A stretch of DNA of 38,886 nt, from assembly GCA_015486315.1 (NCBI GenBank), contig WFRY01000448.1, forward strand, positions 1 through 38,886, written 5' to 3'. Positions 17,229 to 25,542 of the stretch are shown one piece after another. Source of the stretch: Desulfobulbaceae bacterium (GTDB lineage: Bacteria; Desulfobacterota; Desulfobulbia; Desulfobulbales; Desulfobulbaceae). The notes beneath the pieces were generated by a model, which was not told where the DNA came from, ran no database searches, and saw only the letters and a list, made by a program, of their open reading frames with translations. The position numbers and the translations under genes were made by a program. The first letter of the stretch is position 1. Each line of letters opens with the position of its first letter.

Positions 17229-17402
17229 AGCAAATAGGAGAATTATCGTTCTGGATGAACGCTATGCTGCGAAAAAATCAAAATTGAAAATAAACTGTCA
17301 TTTATCAGATGCATAATCCAGCAAGAAAAATTTTCATGTTCTGGAACATGGAAAGGATACAATAACTAAATTTTGTCCCGGAATTGCCCATGCAATCATT
17401 TT

Positions 17403-18386
17403 TTATAGTTCTCCGTAAGCGATATATTCCTTTACGGGATGAAATATACCTGGCTGCAGAAAATTGTAATTCTGCTTGTGGGCAGATATGGTTGCAGCCA
17501 AATTTTCAGGAAAAGTTTTTATTTCAAGTTGAGTTCTTTGAGCAGTCGTAGCAACACGAAATTCAGAGAACACATCTGCAGAACTTGCCTCTTGAGATAA
17601 AACTTCCAGTGCATGATGCGAAAAAAGTATACTCCCCAATGGCGGTACACCCGCAGCAAATGGTTGCTCAAATGGTGCCAGGCGGGAAATTTCAGCAAAC
17701 CATTGCCAGCCGGGATTATCTTTTTGCAGAAAAAAAGTTCTTGCGGCAACATCCGCGTCCCAAATCTCGCTGTAGGCGACAGCGAGCGGCATGGTGCAAT
17801 GACAATCATATTCCGCCAACACATAACGTTTGGCTGACTTTTTCCGATTGAGAAACCAGGTATAGATTATTCCGTCCATGGATCGCCATGGATTTGAAAG
17901 ATCCCATTTACTTTCAAATAATCCAACATCAACTGTTTCAAGAGGACCTTTCAATCTGGCTGAAAGATTATGTCCCAGAGGAATAACCATTGCCTCTGGA
18001 TTAAAAAAAGTCAAAAGGTCCAGGTGGCGACGGGTTACTGCATCTACCTTATGATATGCAAAAAGGATACACAATTCTGCAGGCTCTGCAGCTTCGACCG
18101 AGGAAACCGGTGGAGTTAAGATCAATCCTCCGGCATTGGCAAGTGCGCGAAAACCATCCACCAAACCAATATCGATAGAGTGACCTGCCTCAGGAAAATA
18201 ATCGTGTAAAATATCTGTAATCTCACCTAAATTTCTCGACCCGTCAGCGAGTTGCCATAACAGAACCGCTGTATCGTTAATATATATTGGATGCACATTG
18301 TTGTTGCGCTCAAGATAAAAAGCATCACCATTTCTCCGGATTGAGCAGCGTTCCGCATGTACAGGAATTGTGTTTTTATGAATCAC
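17403..18386 (-). CDS. PqqD-like N-terminal domain fused to ~230-aa glycosyltransferase-like domain
   Basis: 'NNVHPIYINDTAVLLWQLADGSRNLGEITDILHDYFPEA...GFRALANAGGLILT' PqqD-like; C-terminal 'RYVLAEYDCHCTMPLAVAYSEIWDADV' with acidic motif. Confidence 0.65.
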   Translation of the reverse strand: MIHKNTIPVHAERCSIRRNGDAFYLERNNNVHPIYINDTAVLLWQLADGSRNLGEITDILHDYFPEAGHSIDIGLVDGFRALANAGGLILTPPVSSVEAAEPAELCILFAYHKVDAVTRRHLDLLTFFNPEAMVIPLGHNLSARLKGPLETVDVGLFESKWDLSNPWRSMDGIIYTWFLNRKKSAKRYVLAEYDCHCTMPLAVAYSEIWDADVAARTFFLQKDNPGWQWFAEISRLAPFEQPFAAGVPPLGSILFSHHALEVLSQEASSADVFSEFRVATTAQRTQLEIKTFPENLAATISAHKQNYNFLQPGIFHPVKEYIAYGEL

Positions 18387-18448
18387 GGGCTTTTGAATTT
18401 TGTATTAAAGATGTGGCAAACAGGAAAATATCCAGTGAGCAGTTGCAA

Positions 18449-19321
18449 TTATACTTCTTCTTTTTCTGTGATTTTCCCCATGATTTCAGAAAAAAATTCA
18501 GGGAAAATTGATTCTAAAGTTTTCAAGCTGCCATATCTTACTTGATAGACAGGGGTTTTCCTGCTCAGTTCCGCCAACCAGCTGATTCCATGGCCCCTGA
18601 AATTTCTGGCGTTGACGTAACATTCCATAAGCCTGGAGCAAGCTATACCGCTTGTCAATCTTGTTATTTCCAGACGTGCACCGGCTATAAACTGAGGAAA
18701 CAGGATAAGCGACAGGGGAGGAGAAGCAGTTAAAAAATTCTCATTTAACAGACGATGAGGCAACATAAAGCCATCAGTACCGGTCAAAACTTTTTTTTGA
18801 TCAAAACTCAGTAAAGAAGAAAGAATTGCGGCTGAACCGGTCTTGATTGAGATCGGTCGGGTTAGAGGCTGTATATGAGTATCTTCTTCTGCAATGACCA
18901 CCAGTTCATCTGTCAGATAATTACACCCCATAGCTGTAAGCCAGGCGACCAGCGTACTTTTCCCGCAGCTACTTTTTCCGGGCAGGAGGACACCATTTCC
19001 ATGATAAGCAATCGCTGCCGCATGGATGGCATGACCGGCAGTGTTGTCTGCTATGCTTTGGAAAATGATTTCGTTGATCAGCGTATACGCCAAAGCGTAG
19101 CTGCAATCTCCAAAATAGAGCTTTTTTTCTCCCTGCCAGAGCGACATCATCGGTTTGTTGCCAACAATCACGACATCATACACAGCACGTACGGGAGTGT
19201 CTGTTGTTGTCGGCAGATCAGAACATACAAAATCGACCAGTAAAGCTGCTTCAGGTCCATTGCAGTTAATTGTGACAAATTGGTCACAAAAGCCGATGGT
19301 ACGACTCTCTTGTTCATTCAT
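18449..19321 (-). CDS. HprK-related kinase (stand-alone)
   Basis: 'HAAAIAYHGNGVLLPGKSSCGKSTLVAWLTAMGCNYLTDELVVI'; paralogous to N-terminus of 13498-15312. Confidence 0.82.
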   Translation of the reverse strand: MNEQESRTIGFCDQFVTINCNGPEAALLVDFVCSDLPTTTDTPVRAVYDVVIVGNKPMMSLWQGEKKLYFGDCSYALAYTLINEIIFQSIADNTAGHAIHAAAIAYHGNGVLLPGKSSCGKSTLVAWLTAMGCNYLTDELVVIAEEDTHIQPLTRPISIKTGSAAILSSLLSFDQKKVLTGTDGFMLPHRLLNENFLTASPPLSLILFPQFIAGARLEITRLTSGIACSRLMECYVNARNFRGHGISWLAELSRKTPVYQVRYGSLKTLESIFPEFFSEIMGKITEKEEV

Positions 19322-19592
19322 CAGCAGGGATCAAAGCTCCATTTTCAACCAGAGACTCCAGAGCAGCAATAACATCCTCCCGGATAGTGTCCCTCTGCTC
19401 AGGATATGCCTCTTTAAGAAGGGTGATGATTTCATCGACAGAATGTCCTTTTCCGCACATTTCCCAAACCAGGTAGGCTGTCTCATTGAGATATATTCCT
19501 TTGCTGTTGGAAACGGCGTATAACAAAATTTCATTGTCAAAGGTTTCAACCTTAAATTTAGAGTTCAATGTAAACTTTTGTGAATCGTCCAT
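19314..19592 (-). CDS. PqqD family protein
   Basis: 'NSKGIYLNETAYLVWEMCGKGHSVDEIITLLKEAYPEQRDTIREDVIAALESLVENGALI'; overlaps kinase start. Confidence 0.85.
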   Translation of the reverse strand: MDDSQKFTLNSKFKVETFDNEILLYAVSNSKGIYLNETAYLVWEMCGKGHSVDEIITLLKEAYPEQRDTIREDVIAALESLVENGALIPADE

Positions 19593-19678
19593 GATTTCAG
19601 ACCTATAAAAAGATGTAAAAGAGACAGCTGAATAAATGTAAACGCTTCATTAAGGTAACGTGAAGAAGATAGTTGTTC

Positions 19679-19885
19679 CAACGAACCACTTGCAGCCGAC
19701 AATCATTTTACCGCCACCCTGCAAAGCAGCAACCGTACAGGGACATTTTATCGACAACAACACCATACTCATTTCAAAATACCATGTCCACAGTCCCATG
19801 CGCGATATCTACTCGAAGATCGGCATCAGCATGCTGACGGCAAGCTGGCTGCTTGCACTCTTCGACAAACGTATTAGAATAGTTT
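19679..19885 (+). pseudogene. Truncated duplicate of the 3' end of the 11765-12649 gene (direct repeat, 128-bp internal deletion at a 9-bp microhomology)
   Basis: 207 nt aligns to 12313-12647 with one substitution (T/C) and a deletion between two 'tacagggac' repeats. Confidence 0.93.
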
Positions 19886-19984
19886 AATAATATTTTTAAC
19901 TTCGAGCGACAAAACGGCGCATCATAGTAATGGTGTTATTCATACTCTTCAGCCTCAACTGCTCATTGACCCCGGGGATACACT

Positions 19985-20605
19985 ATGACATTATATATTC
20001 GATGTACACTTCTACTCCTTGCCCTCTGTACCCTCGCCACGAGCTATTCTCCGGTACAGGCAGCAACAAATGCACCGGTTACCATTACTCTGCCGGCTGC
20101 AGCACTGCACCAGACCATCCTCGATATGCTTCCCCTGCCCCTTGAGCAGAACGGCAAAACTTTTCAGGGCACCATTACCGTTGATTCCATCAGCAAACTT
20201 ACAATCAACAACGACCTGATCTCCGTCCAGGGCCAGGTATCGGGCAGGGATATGCAGCTGACGACCAACATCGGCGGACAGGATATTAAACTCAAATTAG
20301 GCAAACTCTCCCTGCCTGTAACCTGTGATATCTCCCTGCGCTTTGATCCTGCCCGAAAGACACTTTTCCTGACCCCGAGATTTCAAGAGCCGACCCATGG
20401 TACGAGCAACTCCGCCAAAACCTTGCTGCCCCTGCTCAACAGTCTGGGCAACAGAGAATACCCGATAAAACTGGACAAAATAAGTCCGTTCAATGCCAAA
20501 ATCGGCTCTAAAACAATCTCTTTCAAAATGGTGCCGCTGGACGTCAGGGCCGGCAGGGATGAAATGATCCTCAAACTGGAACCGATTGCCGGTAAAAGCC
20601 ATTGA
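19985..20605 (+). CDS. Secreted protein of unknown function
   Basis: Signal peptide 'MTLYIRCTLLLLALCTLATSYSPVQA'; beta-rich body. Confidence 0.75.
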   Translation: MTLYIRCTLLLLALCTLATSYSPVQAATNAPVTITLPAAALHQTILDMLPLPLEQNGKTFQGTITVDSISKLTINNDLISVQGQVSGRDMQLTTNIGGQDIKLKLGKLSLPVTCDISLRFDPARKTLFLTPRFQEPTHGTSNSAKTLLPLLNSLGNREYPIKLDKISPFNAKIGSKTISFKMVPLDVRAGRDEMILKLEPIAGKSH

Positions 20606-20683
20606 TTACCACAGATAAGATGGTATCATGGAACGACGGAAGACAAAAAATCCAATCAGCAATATAAGCAAGCGGAGAACAAC

Positions 20684-21025
20684 ATGTCCGATAACTGTCT
20701 TTTCTGTAAAATCAGCAAAGGTGAAATTCCATCTGATAAACTCTATGAAGATGATGAAATTTTTGTTTTCCGGGATATTGCCCCCCAGGCACCTGTCCAC
20801 TTTCTTGTCATCCCCAAAAAACATATCAGCGGACCATCAGCCCTGGCACCCCAAGATGAGCAGTTAATAGGCAGGATGATGCGGGTCGGCAACGAGGTGG
20901 CAAAGAGAGAAGGGGTTGAACAGTATCGAGTGGTCTTCAATAATGGTGAGCAGGCCGGACAGACGGTTTTCCACATCCATATGCACATTTTCGGCGGACG
21001 GAGCATGACCTGGCCCCCGGGTTGA
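20684..21025 (+). CDS. HIT family (HINT-like) protein
   Basis: 'NCLFCKISKGEIPSDKLYEDDEIFVFRDIAPQAPVHFLVIPKKHI', 'QTVFHIHMHIFGGRSM' HIT triad. Confidence 0.95.
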   Translation: MSDNCLFCKISKGEIPSDKLYEDDEIFVFRDIAPQAPVHFLVIPKKHISGPSALAPQDEQLIGRMMRVGNEVAKREGVEQYRVVFNNGEQAGQTVFHIHMHIFGGRSMTWPPG

Positions 21026-21061
21026 GCCCGTTGTCCTTTATCCACAACACAGGAGAAAATC

Positions 21062-21313
21062 ATGGCTATCCAACTGAAAGTAAGAGATAAAAAAACCGCC
21101 AAAGAATTTGAAAAACAGGGAAAGAAGATTCTCAGTCTGGCTAAAAAACAGGGATTGATTGCCATAAACAACCGGGCCAGGATGTTTATTGACGGTCACC
21201 CCAACCGTCGCTGGTGGTTTGCCGACAAGAAAAACAACCTCCTCATCTCGGTAGAATTCGGTCTCTGTGATGATGAGGCGATAACAATGCTGCTGCAGAA
21301 CGTCAAAAAATAG
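21062..21313 (+). CDS. Conserved-looking small hypothetical protein (83 aa)
   Basis: SD aggag upstream, follows HIT gene. Confidence 0.6.
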   Translation: MAIQLKVRDKKTAKEFEKQGKKILSLAKKQGLIAINNRARMFIDGHPNRRWWFADKKNNLLISVEFGLCDDEAITMLLQNVKK

Positions 21314-21336
21314 TTCTTTACCATTCCATGATGGCA

Positions 21337-21391
21337 GGCGCTTCATTAACTCCACTCTTGACTTGATAACGCCTCGGGATGGAGGCGTTTA
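21337..21391. repeat. Dispersed intergenic repeat, copy B
   Basis: gcgcttcattaactccactcttgacttgataacgcctcgggatggaggcgtt; see 10189-10246. Confidence 0.6.
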
Positions 21392-21426
21392 AGGAACAAC
21401 CGGATTGCAGGTCCGCATAAACTACT

Positions 21427-21550
21427 TTAGCTGGTTCAATCTTGTCGATTGAACCGTGGGGTTATAACAAATCAGCTAGGATCGGCGAACTACTCGGCAT
21501 ACGACAGCTTTGTCAGAAACAAGAGGACCAGGCTACAAGCCTGCTCCAGC
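21427..21550. repeat. ~120-bp direct repeat, unit 1
   Basis: ggttcaatcttgtcgattgaacc hairpin + ggttataacaaatcagctaggatcggcgaact... + caggctacaagcctg hairpin. Confidence 0.85.
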
Positions 21551-21575
21551 AAGAGAAGGGTCTCGTCTTTGAATC

Positions 21576-21605
21576 CGTCATCCCCGCGAAGGCGGGGATC
21601 CATTA
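21576..21605. repeat. REP-like element gtcatccccgcgaaggcggggatccat between the repeat units
   Basis: Palindrome ATCCCCGCgaaGGCGGGGAT, a widespread bacterial intergenic repeat type. Confidence 0.75.
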
Positions 21606-21653
21606 CACTGAAAAACAACTGGATTTCAGCTGGATAGTAGTCAAATCCTGCCT

Positions 21654-21778
21654 TTAACCGGTTCAATCTTGTAGATTGAACCTTGGGGTTATAACAAATC
21701 AACTAGGATCGGCGAACTGCTCCGGATAGGACAGCGTTGTCAGAAACAAAAGGAGCAGGCTACAAGCCTGCTCCAACA
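21654..21778. repeat. ~120-bp direct repeat, unit 2
   Basis: Near-identical to 21427-21550; ends with ggagcaggctacaagcctgctcc. Confidence 0.85.
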
Positions 21779-21787
21779 AAAATCAGC

Positions 21788-21830
21788 AAAAAAAATGGCT
21801 GGGCACGCTCTGGTGCCCAGCCATTTTAAT
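21788..21830. terminator. Rho-independent terminator downstream of the USP gene
   Basis: aaaaaaaatggctgggcac-gctctg-gtgcccagccatttt. Confidence 0.85.
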
Positions 21831-21858
21831 TCTGGATGACTGCGTTTGCAGTTACTGG

Positions 21859-22722
21859 TTATGACGTTTTCTCGACAACCAGTACTGCACAGTGGGCACG
21901 GCCGATGACCTTTTCGGTCACATGGCCCATGAGCAGTTTACTCAGCCCCTTGCCCCGGCCTCCTATTATAATCAGATCAACATTTTTTTCCTGGGCAATG
22001 GTGGTGATAACCTCTGTAGGCCGGCCGACAAGTCCCATGGCAACACATTCGACATCGCCGATTTTCCCTTTCATCCGGGCGCAGGCATCATCTGCACGCT
22101 GTTTAGCTATATCAAGATCCGCCTCCCTGGGAGAAACAGAGATCACATAAATCTCTTTCAGCATGGTACAGTTTTCTCCCATGCTGATGGCTTCATCAAC
22201 AGCCAGCCGGCTGGACTCAGAGCCATCTGTTGCAAGGAGAATCTTTTCACCAAACACGGTGGCATCCTTGGGCACGACCTGAACCCGGGGAAAGCCATGA
22301 CCGATAATCTTGGAAGTCATGCTTCCAACCAGCAGTTTCAACAATCCCTTTCGACCATGCCGACCCATGATAATAACATCAGCCTTGTGCTTGTTCGCCA
22401 GCTCAACAAGGGTTTTATCGGGTTGGTATGACTCCTCAACAACGACCTCACACTCAATATCGTGATCAGCGGCTATTTTTTGGATACGTTCTATATACTC
22501 CTGGCTCTCGGTCCGGATGGTCGCAGCCGTGGCATAAGCACCGGTGGCCTGAGAGGCTATTTCCGTATCAATGCCGATGACATTCAGGACAACAAGAGCT
22601 GCTCCACATGCCTGGGCGAAAAAAATCGCCTCCTGCACGGCACCATCCGTATAACCGGAGCCATCGGTTGCAAGAGCTATGGTTTTAATCTTACCCATCG
22701 GGTGCGTACTATTTTCAGTCAT
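21859..22722 (-). CDS. Tandem universal stress protein (two UspA domains)
   Basis: 'IALATDGSGYTDGAVQEAI', 'DVIIMGRHGRKGLLKLLVGS', 'ILLATDGSESSRLAVDEAI', 'LIIIGGRGKGLSKLLMGHVTEKVI'; SD aaggag before ATG. Confidence 0.93.
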   Translation of the reverse strand: MTENSTHPMGKIKTIALATDGSGYTDGAVQEAIFFAQACGAALVVLNVIGIDTEIASQATGAYATAATIRTESQEYIERIQKIAADHDIECEVVVEESYQPDKTLVELANKHKADVIIMGRHGRKGLLKLLVGSMTSKIIGHGFPRVQVVPKDATVFGEKILLATDGSESSRLAVDEAISMGENCTMLKEIYVISVSPREADLDIAKQRADDACARMKGKIGDVECVAMGLVGRPTEVITTIAQEKNVDLIIIGGRGKGLSKLLMGHVTEKVIGRAHCAVLVVEKTS

Positions 22723-22851
22723 ATTATCTCCTTGTCGGTTACATGGCGCAGCAATAAACAATAACAAAAAATCCGTCTGCGCCTATAGCTTCCGGAGGCT
22801 GCCCTCATCACTGCTCAACCTTTCAGACAACCTCCGAATTCATCATTTATC

Positions 22852-23038
22852 GTAACTATTCAGGAGCACCTTACGGAGTCTGCGCTTACCTCTTCGCCCA
22901 TTTAAGCCTGCTCGAGTAGCACAAGTACGCTTCACAGTCTTAAATGAACAGGTAAGCGTAGACTCCGAATCTAAGGCCCTCCTGAACAGTTACAGGACGG
23001 TGGTTTTGCAAATTTTCTGCACCCACCTGAATAGTTAC
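22852..23038. mobile_element. MITE (187 bp) with 13-bp perfect TIRs and 8-bp TSD; IS66-like termini (GTAA...TTAC)
   Basis: TIR GTAACTATTCAGG (22852-22864) / CCTGAATAGTTAC (23026-23038); TSD CATTTATC at 22844-22851 and 23039-23046; internal imperfect palindrome 22852-22993. Confidence 0.85.
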
Positions 23039-23056
23039 CATTTATCTTTATGATGC

Positions 23057-25213
23057 TCAGGCTGCCGGAATACACTCCGTCAACGGACAGCCCTTGCAGC
23101 CTTTCTCCGGCAAATCGGAATTGGTATGAACCTTAGTGACAATATCCTTCACGGCTGACTCCGTATCCGGGTACAGATTTTCCATACCGATCTTATTTAA
23201 AAGGCCGGTCCGTTCCATAACAGCCATAACCTGCCCCTTGACACTGGACATGGCAAAACCGAGTTTTGCAGCCCGCAAACGCTCTACCAGCATGGCAAGC
23301 GCCTCTTCACCCGAGGCATCCATGTCGTTAATCCCCTTGGCATCAAGCAGGATGTAACGAAGATCGGGATGCTCGGTCCTGAACTTGGCTACCTGTTCAT
23401 CAAGATAGCTGGCATTGGCAAAAAACAGGGCACCGTCAAAACGAACAACTGAAATATGACGGCAGCCTTTGAGACGATAATGCTCAGCACTTTTCAGAAC
23501 CTTATCCTCATGCATGGAGAGCTCGGCCACAACCGGGCGCATGGATTTATAGAGGAATACACCCATGGACAGGGCAAAACCAATCATGATTCCCTTGTCA
23601 AGATGGGGAGCAAAATAGAGGGTAACCAGAAAGGTAATGATGGAGATGGCACCGTCATACCACTGGGCCTTCCAGGCGTGGACAAATCCTCTGGTATTCA
23701 CCAGACCGATTACCGCCATCATGATAACTGCGGCAAGGGTTGCCTGGGGAAGATGATAGAGCAGAGGAGTAAAAAAGAGCAGGGTAATAACCACCATTGC
23801 GGAGGTTACCACCGAAGAAATACCGCTGACCGCACCCGCCTGCAGGTTGACGGCTGACCGGGAGAAAGAACCGGAAACAGAGTAGCTTGAACCGATTGAA
23901 CCCAGAATATTACCAAGCCCCTGACCAATCAGCTCCTGGTTGGGATCAAGTTTCTGACCGGTTTGAGCTGCCATGGCCTTGGCAATGGCAATGGCCTCCA
24001 TAAAACCAAGCAGGGAAATAATAATGGCTGTGGGCAACAGTTTAAAAAATGATTTAACCGTCAGCTGAGGTACGGTAAATGTTGGAAGCCCTTCAGGAAT
24101 TTTACCAACAATGGCTCCACCACCCATCAGGGTCAGCTTATTGGGATCAACAACGGAATTTTTCAGTTTTATCCTCCAGGTACCGCCATCGGTTTCAAGG
24201 CCGCCGGGGATAGCATCTTTGGGATAGAAGGTATAATTCTCGCCTTCTTGAACCGCCTCAAATTTCATATGCCTGAGGTCCTTACGGAGGAGATGTGCCT
24301 CCTCCTTGGCATGATCCATTTTAGCGGTCAGAATATTCACCTTCCCCTCTATTTCGAGGACATCCACAGAAGGACCGCCATGTCCTTCGGCTTCTACCTT
24401 GCGCAGTTCATCAATAACCTTACCCAGTTCAGCACGCTGTTGACCATGCTCCTGAATCTGGGCCGTCACCTTATTGAACTCGTTGATTTTTTCTTCAATC
24501 CCGGGTGCCTGCAGGGCGGTAACTGGCACATATGCATCGTTATTAAAGCCGGTAAAGTAGGAGACCAGGGTTGTAATGGCAACGGCAATCAACACGGCGG
24601 GAATCCTCGGATTTATCTTTCGCAGCCCCACCATAATGACTATCGCACTGATACCGTACATCAAGGTGGGAATATGGGTATAATCCATGGCCGATTGAGC
24701 AAGCCGCATCATGGTTCCATAATGATGGGATGCCTTGTCCACGTACACCCCGAAAAACTTGGAAAACTGGGACGAGGCAATGATGATGGCAGCGGCATTG
24801 GTAAAGCCGTTGATAACCGGATGGGAGAGGAAGTTAACCACCATTCCAAGGCGCAGTACGCCAAGGGAGAGCTGGAAGATACCGACCACCAGGGCCAGCA
24901 CAATGGAGTAGGCAATAAATTCAGGAGAACCGGCTGTCGCCAGCGGCTCAAGAGAGGCCGCCGACATAAGCGATACAACTGCCACCGGGCCGGTACCCAA
25001 CTGGCGACTGGAGCCGAACAGCGCCGCAACCATCGGAGGCAGAAAAGCGGCATAGAGACCATAATAAGCAGGCAGTCCGGCCAACTGGGCATAGGCCATG
25101 GACTGCGGAATCAGAACCAGAGCCACGGTGACACCGGCTACCAGATCGAGCTTGAAGATCCCAAAGTTGTAACCCTTGAACCAGAGGAGAAATGGGAAAA
25201 ATTTGTAGATCAT
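23057..25213 (-). CDS. SulP family anion transporter with STAS domain and an inserted coiled-coil region
   Basis: 'GVTVALVLIPQSMAYAQLAGLPAYYGLYAAFLPPMVAALFGSSRQLGTGPVAVVSLM'; C-terminal STAS 'YILLDAKGINDMDASGEEAL'. Confidence 0.93.
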   Translation of the reverse strand: MIYKFFPFLLWFKGYNFGIFKLDLVAGVTVALVLIPQSMAYAQLAGLPAYYGLYAAFLPPMVAALFGSSRQLGTGPVAVVSLMSAASLEPLATAGSPEFIAYSIVLALVVGIFQLSLGVLRLGMVVNFLSHPVINGFTNAAAIIIASSQFSKFFGVYVDKASHHYGTMMRLAQSAMDYTHIPTLMYGISAIVIMVGLRKINPRIPAVLIAVAITTLVSYFTGFNNDAYVPVTALQAPGIEEKINEFNKVTAQIQEHGQQRAELGKVIDELRKVEAEGHGGPSVDVLEIEGKVNILTAKMDHAKEEAHLLRKDLRHMKFEAVQEGENYTFYPKDAIPGGLETDGGTWRIKLKNSVVDPNKLTLMGGGAIVGKIPEGLPTFTVPQLTVKSFFKLLPTAIIISLLGFMEAIAIAKAMAAQTGQKLDPNQELIGQGLGNILGSIGSSYSVSGSFSRSAVNLQAGAVSGISSVVTSAMVVITLLFFTPLLYHLPQATLAAVIMMAVIGLVNTRGFVHAWKAQWYDGAISIITFLVTLYFAPHLDKGIMIGFALSMGVFLYKSMRPVVAELSMHEDKVLKSAEHYRLKGCRHISVVRFDGALFFANASYLDEQVAKFRTEHPDLRYILLDAKGINDMDASGEEALAMLVERLRAAKLGFAMSSVKGQVMAVMERTGLLNKIGMENLYPDTESAVKDIVTKVHTNSDLPEKGCKGCPLTECIPAA

Positions 25214-25360
25214 TATGGTACTCCCTCCTTGAACGAATAAAAAATAATGAAGAACTATTATGGATGAAATTGATTTTTACCGAGACAGGCGTAATTCATA
25301 GCGCTCTTTACCAGAATGTCAAGCGGAAAAGGCTTGAAAATGAATGATGATTCAGTTATT

Positions 25361-25440
25361 GTTTACAAATAAGCCGCAGCTATCGTTTACAAATAAGCCG
25401 CAGCCATTGTTTATAAATAAGCCGCAGTCATTGTGTATAA
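25361..25440. repeat. Tandem repeat, 24-bp unit x3 plus partial
   Basis: gtttacaaataagccgcagctatc / gtttacaaataagccgcagccatt / gtttataaataagccgcagtcatt / gtgtataa. Confidence 0.95.
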
Positions 25441-25542
25441 CTCTCTTAGATGTGAAGAGTTTCACTAAAATGAATTACCTGACTCAACTGCTTGCTCTGC
25501 ATTGTAATTTACAATATTTTTTCTTACGGGAGGTGATTGCCG

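Noticed and set aside
17335-17351. Palindrome catgttc-tg-gaacatg between the PqqD-GT and sulfotransferase genes
   Set aside because: Short, isolated; no supporting second copy and no clear promoter, insufficient evidence for an operator.
19660-19887. 75-aa forward ORF as an independent gene
   Set aside because: Chimeric out-of-frame/in-frame remnant of the duplicated 3' end of the 11765-12649 gene.
24248-25240. 330-aa forward ORF opposite SulP
   Set aside because: Composition (His/Gly/Asn/Gln-rich) typical of an antisense shadow of a membrane protein.
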